Shown: one piece after another, positions 1-5,857 of the stretch | Numbering within the stretch: the stretch's first letter is position 1 | How the letters are laid out: each line of letters opens with the position of its first letter | Assembly (NCBI GenBank): GCA_023424135.1 | Contig: JAFAEH010000149.1 | Location: 1 to 12,345 of the forward strand | Length of the DNA stretch: 12,345 nucleotides | From: Actinomycetes bacterium | Lineage (GTDB): Bacteria; Actinomycetota; Actinomycetes; Actinomycetales; Cellulomonadaceae | Direction: 5' to 3' | Notes under the pieces: model-generated | Told to the model about the DNA's origin: nothing | Seen by the model: only the letters and a program-made list of their open reading frames with translations | The model's database searches: none | Translations under genes and position numbers: made by a program

Positions 1-1
1 C

Positions 2-298
2 GTCGACGCGGTCCGCGGCTGCCGCGCGGTCCTGCGCGGACCCGTCGTGCACGCGGTCGAGCAGGTCGACCTGCCCGCGGGCGTCGTGCTCGAGGACGTG
101 CGGCTCGACCCCGCCGCGGCCGTCGACGTCGCGGGACCCGTCGACGGGCTCGACGCCCCCGTGACCCTGCGCGCCACCGGCGTCGTCGCCCCTCCCGGCG
201 GCCCGTCGTCCCCCGTCGACCTCACGCTCGTGCCGTACGCCCGCTGGGGCAACCGCGGCGCCGGGGCGATGCGGGTCTGGATCCCGGAGGTGTCCTGA
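2..298 (+). CDS. GH127-type beta-L-arabinofuranosidase (DUF1680), C-terminal end only
   Basis: The reading frame is open from the left edge, so only about the last 98 residues are visible. Two segments match the C-terminal beta-domain of GH127 (former DUF1680) proteins. One is the stretch around VRGCRAVLRGPVVHAVEQVD, resembling the family's RGPLVYCxE-type segment. The other is the ending VPYARWGNRGAGAMRVWIPEV, resembling the family's LIPYxxWxNRGxGxMxVW end. Characterised GH127 enzymes release terminal beta-L-arabinofuranose, for example from hydroxyproline-linked oligoarabinosides, using a zinc-bound cysteine nucleophile. That catalytic region lies upstream of the window, so activity cannot be checked, and neither can any signal peptide. 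The internal GTG at 47 is not the start, because the family match continues upstream of it. The TGA abuts the ATG of the GH36 gene, so the two are almost certainly one operon with coupled translation. Related families such as GH146 share this fold and cannot be excluded from the tail alone. Confidence 0.82.
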   Translation, partial: VDAVRGCRAVLRGPVVHAVEQVDLPAGVVLEDVRLDPAAAVDVAGPVDGLDAPVTLRATGVVAPPGGPSSPVDLTLVPYARWGNRGAGAMRVWIPEVS

Positions 299-2389
299 AT
301 GACCGAGCAGACCCTGCGCTGGGGCAACGACGTCGTCGAGCTCGTGCTCGCGTGGTCGCCCGCCTCGCCCGTCGTGCTGCGGGCCGCCGCGGGCCGTGGC
401 ACGGCCGCACCCGTGGCCGCCGCCGACCACCCGCTCGTGGACGTCCTGACGCCCACCGACGGGCGCCGCCCCGGGTCGCACCGCACGGGCGAGGCCGAGC
501 TGTCGGCGCGCCTGCGGCACGCGGACCACGAGGAGGACGAGCGCGACGGCGTGCGCACGCTGCGCGTCCGCCAGGCCGACCCCGTGACGGGCCTCGAGGT
601 CGTCACCGTGCTGACCGCGCACGCGGGTGTCAGCGGGTGGCGCGGCTGGACCGAGGTGACCGCGACGCGCGGCACCGTGCTCGTCGAGGCGGTCACGAGC
701 CTGCGCGTCGGCGTGCTGCCCGTGCAGGCCGGGCGCACGGTCGACGACCTCGACGTGCTGTGGGGGTCGTCGTCGTGGGCGGCGGAGAACCTGTGGCACC
801 GTCAGGACCTGCGCGCCGCCGGTCTCACGGACATCGACACCGTCACCAACCCGCACCTGCCGCGCACGCGGTTCCAGGTCACGTCGACCAGCAGCTGGTC
901 GACCGGCGAGCGGCTGCCCGTCGGCGTGCTCACCACCAAGGACGACGCCGTGAGCGTCGCGTGGCAGGTCGAGCACAACGGCGCCTGGAGCTGGGAGGTC
1001 GCCGAGGACCTGCCCGGTGCGCACGTCGCGCTCACCGGCCCGACCCAGGCCGACCACCAGTGGAGCGTCGTGCTCGCACCCGGCGAGACGTTCACGTCCG
1101 TGCCCGCGTCGGTCGTCGTCGTCGCGGGCGGCCCGCAGGCCGCCGCGGCCGAGCTCACGCTGCAGCGGCGCGCCCTGCTCACGCGGCAGGACCCGCTGCC
1201 CGTCGTCTTCAACGACTACATGAACACGCTGTTCGGCGACCCCACGACCGAGCGCGAGATGCCGCTGGTCGACGCCGCGGCCCGGCTCGGCGTCGACGTG
1301 TTCTGCATCGACGCCGGCTGGTACGACGACGAGGACGGCGGCTGGTGGGAGAGCGTCGGCGAGTGGCGCCCGTCCGTCAAGCGGTTCCCCGACGGCGGGC
1401 TCGTCGCGCTCACCGACCGCATCCGCGCCCACGGCATGGTCCCCGGCCTGTGGCTCGAGCCCGAGGTCGTCGGCGTCCGGTCGCCGCTGGCCGACGCGCT
1501 GCCGGCCGACGCGTTCTTCGCGCGGCGCGGCGTGCGCGTCGTCGAGTCCGGCCGCTACCACCTCGACCTGCGCAGCGCCGCGGCTCGCGAGCACCTCGAC
1601 GCGACCGTCGACCGGCTCGTCGCCGAGCACGGCGCGGGGTTCTTCAAGCTCGACTACAACATCATGTGCGGCTCGGGGACCGACGTGCGCGACGCGACGC
1701 CGGGCGAGGGGCTGCTCGGCCACAACCGCGCCCAGCTCGACTGGCTGGACGGCGTGCAGGCCCGGCACCCGCAGGTGCTGCTCGAGAACTGCTCGTCGGG
1801 CGCCATGCGCCAGGACTACGCGCTGCTGGCGCGCATGCACATGCAGTCGACGTCCGACCAGTGCGACCCGCTGCGCTACGCGTTCATCGCCGCGGCGGCC
1901 CCCATGAGCGTGCTGCCCGAGCAGGCCGGCAACTGGGGATACGCGCAGCAGGAGATGACGCCCGAGCGTGCGGCGTTCACGCTCGCGTCCGGGATCCTCG
2001 GGCGGCTGTACGTCTCGGGGTTCGTCGACCGCATGGACGACGAGCGCCTCGACCTCGTGCGCCGCGCGATCGCGGTGCACCGCGAGGTGCTCGCCGACGT
2101 GCGCGGGCTCGTGCCGTTCTGGCCGCTCGGCCTGCCCGGCTGGGACGACGGCTGGCTCGCGCTGGGCCTGCGCCCGGCGCCCGGCCGGACCGGCCCGACG
2201 TGGGTCACGGTGTGGCGCCGCCACGGTGCGCACGCGGCGTCGCTGCCGCTCGCGACACCCGCCGGGGCGCGGCTCGAGCAGGTCTTCCCCGTCGACGTCC
2301 CCGGGTGGGACGCGCAGCTCGTCGACGGGGTCCTCGACGTCGCCACCGACGTCGGCGAGGCGTCCGCGCGGGTGTTCCGCGTGGTCTGA
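299..2389 (+). CDS. GH36 alpha-galactosidase
   Basis: A 696-residue protein of normal length for bacterial GH36 alpha-galactosidases, which release terminal alpha-D-galactose with retention of configuration. An N-terminal beta-sandwich domain (about 1-290) is followed by a (beta/alpha)8 barrel (about 300-610) and a C-terminal beta domain. Visible family motifs are FNDYMNTLFGDPTTE and FCIDAGWYDDEDGGWW at the barrel start, then GLWLEPEVVG. FFKLDYN carries the predicted nucleophile Asp452, and LENCSSGAMRQDY follows. TSDQCDP carries the predicted acid/base Asp520, 68 residues later and close to the family's usual spacing. Many relatives have Thr where Cys522 stands. There is no signal peptide, so it should act in the cytosol on imported oligosaccharides. 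The ATG at 299 follows the previous stop without a gap and has GGAGG at 286-290, eight bases upstream, which decides the start. The class assignment is secure; the natural substrate is not. Confidence 0.93.
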   Translation: MTEQTLRWGNDVVELVLAWSPASPVVLRAAAGRGTAAPVAAADHPLVDVLTPTDGRRPGSHRTGEAELSARLRHADHEEDERDGVRTLRVRQADPVTGLEVVTVLTAHAGVSGWRGWTEVTATRGTVLVEAVTSLRVGVLPVQAGRTVDDLDVLWGSSSWAAENLWHRQDLRAAGLTDIDTVTNPHLPRTRFQVTSTSSWSTGERLPVGVLTTKDDAVSVAWQVEHNGAWSWEVAEDLPGAHVALTGPTQADHQWSVVLAPGETFTSVPASVVVVAGGPQAAAAELTLQRRALLTRQDPLPVVFNDYMNTLFGDPTTEREMPLVDAAARLGVDVFCIDAGWYDDEDGGWWESVGEWRPSVKRFPDGGLVALTDRIRAHGMVPGLWLEPEVVGVRSPLADALPADAFFARRGVRVVESGRYHLDLRSAAAREHLDATVDRLVAEHGAGFFKLDYNIMCGSGTDVRDATPGEGLLGHNRAQLDWLDGVQARHPQVLLENCSSGAMRQDYALLARMHMQSTSDQCDPLRYAFIAAAAPMSVLPEQAGNWGYAQQEMTPERAAFTLASGILGRLYVSGFVDRMDDERLDLVRRAIAVHREVLADVRGLVPFWPLGLPGWDDGWLALGLRPAPGRTGPTWVTVWRRHGAHAASLPLATPAGARLEQVFPVDVPGWDAQLVDGVLDVATDVGEASARVFRVV

Positions 2390-2418
2390 GCCAGGGGTAC
2401 GTGGGCCAGGGGGCACGT
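2390..2418 (+). repeat. imperfect tandem direct repeat after the GH36 gene
   Basis: Two copies of a short motif follow the GH36 stop codon: GCCAGGGGTACGT (2390-2402) and GCCAGGGGGCACGT (2405-2418), with starts 15 bases apart. They lie at the beginning of the 209-base gap before the binding-protein gene. They could be paired protein-binding sites or a chance duplication in G-rich DNA. No known operator is recognised. Confidence 0.35.
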
Positions 2419-2449
2419 CGACGAGGAGGTCGAGGAGAGCAAGGCGTCA

Positions 2450-2469
2450 CGGGGTGCCGTCCCACCCCG
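2450..2469 (+). terminator. possible weak hairpin terminator or attenuator after GH36
   Basis: A perfect 7-bp inverted repeat, CGGGGTG (2450-2456) and CACCCCG (2463-2469), encloses a 6-base loop. No T-run follows. It could partly end the GH127-GH36 transcript 61 bases after its stop, or attenuate transcription into the transporter genes. The short stem leaves this tentative. Confidence 0.35.
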
Positions 2470-2554
2470 GCCGACGCACCGGCGTCGCGGCGACCCGCGA
2501 CGCCGACCCGGGGCACCGACGCCCCACGACGTCGCCGGGCCCGCCCGGTGGCGA

Positions 2555-2581
2555 GGCACGTGCCGGCACCGCAGCCGGCAC
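2555..2581 (+). promoter_or_regulatory. nested palindromes just upstream of the binding-protein ribosome site
   Basis: Three overlapping symmetric elements lie here. They are the palindrome GGCACGTGCC (2555-2564), the palindrome GTGCCGGCAC (2560-2569), and an inverted repeat pairing GTGCCGGC (2560-2567) with GCCGGCAC (2574-2581) over a 6-base loop. The block ends 8 bases before the GGAG of the sugar-binding protein gene. In DNA it could be an operator; in RNA it could be an 8-bp leader hairpin near the ribosome site. No -35/-10 hexamers can be recognised in this gap, so the promoter cannot be placed. It does not match a regulator motif I can name. Confidence 0.4.
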
Positions 2582-2598
2582 CTGTGAATGGAGAAGAG

Positions 2599-3924
2599 AT
2601 GCGTTCACCGAGCACCGCCCGCCGCCTCGCGGCGACCGTCTCACTGGCTGCCGCCGCCACGGCGCTGACGGCCTGTTCCGGGCAGGCCACGGCCGACGAG
2701 GTCGGGGCCGAGCCCACCGGCACGTTCAAGGTCCTGTGCTACGAGTGCACCGACCCGGACAACGCGTTCCAGATCGGTGCCGAGGTGATGCGGGAGAAGT
2801 ACCCCGACCTGGACGTGCAGGTCGAGTCGACGTCGTTCGTGCAGCTCACGACGAACGCGCAGCTGCTGTTCCAGTCCGACGACGCCCCCGACGTCGCGCT
2901 GTACAACCAGGGCACGGCCACCGTCGGCAACCTCGCCGCGACCGGCGTCCTGACGGACATCACCGAGGCCGCGGAGCACTACGGCTGGGACGAGGACCTC
3001 CCGTCGTCCCTGGCCACGGTCTCCACGTACGACCCGGACACGGGGATCATGAGCACGACCGGCAACTGGTACGGGCTGTCCGTGCAGGGTGAGTACGCGG
3101 GTCTGACGTACTTCAACACGAGCATGTTCGACGAGTACGGGATCGAGGTCCCGACGACGTTCGACGAGCTCGAGGCCGCGATGCAGGAGTTCCTCGACGC
3201 CGGCGTCACGCCGCTGGCCACCGAGGGCGCCGAGACCGCGACCCAGCACCTGTGGTACCAGCTCGCGCTGTCGCAGCTCGAGGACCGGCAGTGGGTCAAC
3301 GACTACCAGCTCTACGAGAACCCGGTCGACTGGGACGGCCCCGAGCTGACCTACGCCACCGAGACGTTCGACGACTGGGTCAAGAAGGGCTTCATCCCGT
3401 CGTCCGCGGCCGGTCTGAAGGCCGAGGACATGATCACCGCGTTCATCGCGGGTGACTACCCGATCATGGTCTCCGGGTCGTGGTGGTTCAGCCGCGTCAA
3501 CACCGACGCGAGCTTCGACTGGACCGTCAGCCGGCTGCCCGGCAGCACGTACGCCCTGGGCGCGACCGGCAAGCTGTGGGTCGTCCCCGAGTCGGCGAAG
3601 AACAAGACCGCCGCCTACGAGTACCTCGACATCATCCTCAACGACGAGAAGGTCCAGGCGAACATCGCCTCCACCGGCGGCCTGGCGTACAACCCGCCGG
3701 AGGGCTCCATCACCGACCCGATGGTCGAGGAGTTCCAGGGTGTCTTCGACGACCTGCTCGCCGACGACGGCATCTCCCTGTACCCCGACTGGCCGAGCGC
3801 CGGCCTGTTCGACCAGTTCAACAGCTCGCTGCAGGGCCTGATGAACCAGAACCTCACGCCACAGGAGGCGCTGGACCAGATCGAGGCCGAGTACGACGCC
3901 GGCAAGGAAGCCCTCGGGCTCTGA
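2599..3924 (+). CDS. CUT1-family sugar ABC transporter substrate-binding lipoprotein
   Basis: A 441-residue extracellular solute-binding protein (SBP_bac_1/8 type), the usual size for carriers of oligosaccharides. The N-terminus MRSPSTARR, a hydrophobic stretch and the lipobox LTAC place a lipid-modified Cys26 at the mature end, so it is anchored on the outer face of the membrane. The body has typical features: FKVLCYECTD at the first strand, APDVALYNQG, an aromatic-rich core including GSWWF, and a C-terminus of helices ending EALGL. ATG at 2599 is chosen because GGAG at 2590-2593 precedes it and it gives a clean signal peptide. The in-frame GTG at 2584 has no ribosome site. A frame open far upstream through the GH36 gene is a GC-rich shadow. 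The mature protein has only two further cysteines, Cys47 and Cys50, as a CxxC pair. The two permease genes follow. Ligand inferred from the neighbours: a xylose-branched plant oligosaccharide. Confidence 0.92.
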   Translation: MRSPSTARRLAATVSLAAAATALTACSGQATADEVGAEPTGTFKVLCYECTDPDNAFQIGAEVMREKYPDLDVQVESTSFVQLTTNAQLLFQSDDAPDVALYNQGTATVGNLAATGVLTDITEAAEHYGWDEDLPSSLATVSTYDPDTGIMSTTGNWYGLSVQGEYAGLTYFNTSMFDEYGIEVPTTFDELEAAMQEFLDAGVTPLATEGAETATQHLWYQLALSQLEDRQWVNDYQLYENPVDWDGPELTYATETFDDWVKKGFIPSSAAGLKAEDMITAFIAGDYPIMVSGSWWFSRVNTDASFDWTVSRLPGSTYALGATGKLWVVPESAKNKTAAYEYLDIILNDEKVQANIASTGGLAYNPPEGSITDPMVEEFQGVFDDLLADDGISLYPDWPSAGLFDQFNSSLQGLMNQNLTPQEALDQIEAEYDAGKEALGL

Positions 3925-3931
3925 CCTCGTC

Positions 3932-3968
3932 GTGCCGCGGGCGCCGGTGCGCCCGTCGTCCGCGGCAC
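3932..3968 (+). promoter_or_regulatory. branched intercistronic hairpin between binding protein and permease
   Basis: GTGCCGCGG (3932-3940) pairs perfectly with CCGCGGCAC (3960-3968). Inside it, GGGCGC (3939-3944) pairs with GCGCCC (3949-3954) over a CGGT loop, so the two stems share two bases and can stack. The structure starts 8 bases after the binding-protein stop and ends 20 bases before the permease ATG, with no T-run. In many sugar ABC operons a hairpin here protects the binding-protein mRNA or stops most transcription, so the binding protein is made in excess over the membrane parts. That role is inferred; the base pairing is seen. Confidence 0.65.
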
Positions 3969-3988
3969 CACGACCCGAAGGGACTTCC

Positions 3989-4927
3989 ATGACCGCACCG
4001 ACCGCCACCGACGCCTTCGCGCGCCGCAGCAGGTCCGGCTACGGGCGCTACCTCGCACCGGGGATCGTCTCGTTCGTCGTCGTCCTGCTCGTGCCGTTCA
4101 TCGGCAACATCTGGATCTCGCTGCACCACTGGCGCGGCGGCCGCTCGGCGATGCGCTGGGTCGGCCTCGAGAACTACACGACGCTCATGCACGACGAGCG
4201 TTTCTGGACGTCGTTCCTCAACTCCGTCTACATGATCGTCGCGATGGTCGTCATCCCGACCCTCATCGGCCTGGTGATCGCCGCGGCGCTGTTCGACTAC
4301 ATCGGCAAGAAGTTCTCCGGCCGGGTCTCCAGCGTCCTGCGCGCCTGCTACTACATCCCGCAGATCCTGCCCGTCGCCGTCGCCGGCATCCTGTGGAACT
4401 GGATCCTGTCCGCGCAGGGCGGTGCCCTGAACACGTTCCTCGGCAGCATCGGTGTGCAGGACCCGCCGAACTGGCTGGGCGACCCGGACTTCGCGCTGTA
4501 CGCCGTGATGCTCGTGCTCGTCTGGGCGCAGATCGGCTACCCGGTCGTGATCTTCATGTCCGCGCTGCAGCGGGTCGACCCCGAGCTGTACGAGGCCGCC
4601 GAGCTGGACGGTGCCGGCTGGTGGGCCCGGTTCCGGGCGATCACGCTGCCACAGATCCGGCCCGAGATGTTCGTGGTCGTCCTCACCTGCACGGTCGCCG
4701 CGCTCAAGGTGTTCGCACCGATCTACGTGCTGACCAAGGGCGGGCCGGAGAGCTCCACGCTCGTGCCGTCGTACTACTCGTACACGACGTTCTTCACCAA
4801 GTCCGACGTCGGCTACGGCTCCGCGATCGCGAGCGTGCTCGCGCTCGTCATCGTCGTCGTGGCCGGTGCGATCCTCGCGCTGCAGGCGCGTTCCGACCGG
4901 CGCGAGCGCGAGGGAGTGCACGCATGA
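3989..4927 (+). CDS. CUT1 sugar ABC transporter permease, MalF-like
   Basis: A 312-residue inner-membrane subunit of the sugar importer (BPD_transp_1 fold). Six hydrophobic segments are visible: YLAPGIVSFVVVLLVPFIG, then stretches near FLNSVYMIVAMVV, VLRACYYIPQILPVAVAG, ALYAVMLVLVWAQIGYP, FVVVLTCTVAALKVF and SAIASVLALVIVVVAGAIL. Between the fourth and fifth lies the EAA loop that docks the ATPase, EAAELDGAGWWARF, with Glu202 and the conserved Gly208. ATG at 3989 has AAGGGA five bases upstream. A GTG at 3932 in the same frame would begin inside the hairpin and add 19 residues rich in proline and arginine, so it is rejected. Its last four bases overlap the next gene (ATGA), as expected for a paired permease. 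No ATPase gene lies nearby. Actinobacterial CUT1 systems commonly share a MsiK-type ATPase encoded elsewhere. Confidence 0.93.
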   Translation: MTAPTATDAFARRSRSGYGRYLAPGIVSFVVVLLVPFIGNIWISLHHWRGGRSAMRWVGLENYTTLMHDERFWTSFLNSVYMIVAMVVIPTLIGLVIAAALFDYIGKKFSGRVSSVLRACYYIPQILPVAVAGILWNWILSAQGGALNTFLGSIGVQDPPNWLGDPDFALYAVMLVLVWAQIGYPVVIFMSALQRVDPELYEAAELDGAGWWARFRAITLPQIRPEMFVVVLTCTVAALKVFAPIYVLTKGGPESSTLVPSYYSYTTFFTKSDVGYGSAIASVLALVIVVVAGAILALQARSDRREREGVHA

Positions 4928-5820
4928 GCATCGTGGAGACCATCGAGCGGCGGGCCGCCCGCATCGAGCAGCGCGAAGCCGTCCGCGGGCGCCACCGGCG
5001 CCTCGACCCGACACGGTGGGTCGTGCTGGCGCTCCTCGTGCTGGGCGCGGTGCTCGTCCTGACACCGCTGGGCATCATGGTGCTCAACGCGTTCAAGACG
5101 TCCGCGGACTACTCGCAGAACGGTCCGCTGAGCATCCCGGGCGAGCTGTACTTCGACGGGCTCGTGACGTTCTGGAACCGCGTGCAGTTCCCGGCGAAGT
5201 TCGCCAACTCGCTGCTGATCTCGACCGCGTCGGCGGCGATCGCGGTGGTGCTCTCGCTGCTGAACTCCTACGCGCTGGGCATCGGCCGCGTGCGCTGGCA
5301 CACCGGGTGGGTCGCGGCGTTCATGATCGTCACGATGCTGCCCGCCGAGGGGTTCGTCTACCCGCTGTTCTACCTGTTCCGCGAGGTCGGCATGGGGAAC
5401 TCGCAGTGGACGATGGTCATCATCCTGGGGGTCCTGCACACCGCGTTCGGGACGTACCTGCTGAGCTCGGTGATGGGGTCGTTCCCGCGCGAGATCCTCG
5501 AGGCCGCGTCGATCGACGGCGCGGGACGCTGGCGCCAGCTGCGCGACGTCGTCACCCCGATGGTGCGCCCGACCCTGTCGGTGCTGTTCATCTTCTTCTT
5601 CATCTGGGCGTGGAACGAGTTCTACTTCTCGCTCATCTTCCTGACCTCGTCGAGCACGCAGACGATCCCGCTGGCGATCGCGTCGCTGCAGGGCGACCGC
5701 GTCATGGACGTGCCGACCATCAACGCCGGCAGCCTCGTGTCGCTGCTGCCCGCGCTGATCTTCTTCCTCGTCTTCCAGCGCACCCTGACCCGCGGCCTGA
5801 CCGCGGGTGCGCTCAAGTGA
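4924..5820 (+). CDS. CUT1 sugar ABC transporter permease, MalG-like
   Basis: A 298-residue second permease of the heterodimeric channel. A basic cytoplasmic N-terminus of about 35 residues (MSIVETIERRAARIEQRE and following) precedes TM1 (WVVLALLVLGAVLVLTPLG). Then comes the usual periplasm-facing segment, ending near FWNRVQFPAKFANSLL, and further membrane segments. The EAA loop reads EAASIDGAGRWRQL, with Glu193 and Gly199, followed by VRPTLSVLFIFFFIWAWNEF, a characteristic MalG-type segment. ATG at 4924 overlaps the previous stop as ATGA and has GAGGGAG about 8 bases upstream. A longer open frame upstream overlaps the first permease and is a shadow. It should act with the preceding permease and binding protein; substrate is inferred only from the enzymes around it. 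Confidence 0.93.
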   Translation: MSIVETIERRAARIEQREAVRGRHRRLDPTRWVVLALLVLGAVLVLTPLGIMVLNAFKTSADYSQNGPLSIPGELYFDGLVTFWNRVQFPAKFANSLLISTASAAIAVVLSLLNSYALGIGRVRWHTGWVAAFMIVTMLPAEGFVYPLFYLFREVGMGNSQWTMVIILGVLHTAFGTYLLSSVMGSFPREILEAASIDGAGRWRQLRDVVTPMVRPTLSVLFIFFFIWAWNEFYFSLIFLTSSSTQTIPLAIASLQGDRVMDVPTINAGSLVSLLPALIFFLVFQRTLTRGLTAGALK

Positions 5821-5834
5821 CGTCGCACGACGTC
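5819..5834 (+). promoter_or_regulatory. short palindrome at the permease/GH31 junction
   Basis: GACGTCG (5819-5825) and CGACGTC (5828-5834) form an inverted repeat around CA, overlapping the permease stop. The 2-base centre makes a hairpin poor, so a protein-binding site is more plausible than a terminator. Such CG-rich palindromes also arise by chance at this base composition, and no regulator motif is recognised. Confidence 0.25.
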
Positions 5835-5857
5835 CCGATCCACAGGAGCACAGCACC

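Noticed and set aside
352..3924. A single open frame of about 1190 codons spanning the GH36 gene and the binding-protein gene, as if a fusion protein.
   Set aside because: The part overlapping GH36 is a low-complexity Arg/Ala/Pro/Gly shadow of the GH36 frame. The real binding-protein gene begins at ATG 2599 with a ribosome site and lipoprotein signal.
2641..4008. A minus-strand open frame of about 455 codons opposite the binding-protein gene.
   Set aside because: It is a codon-bias shadow of a well-supported plus-strand gene, has no motif, and would span the intercistronic hairpin.
3854..5065. Minus-strand open frames of about 400 codons opposite the permeases (also 4813-6024).
   Set aside because: They are rich in Arg, Asp, His and Gly with no membrane segments or motifs, while the plus strand encodes clear permeases with EAA loops.
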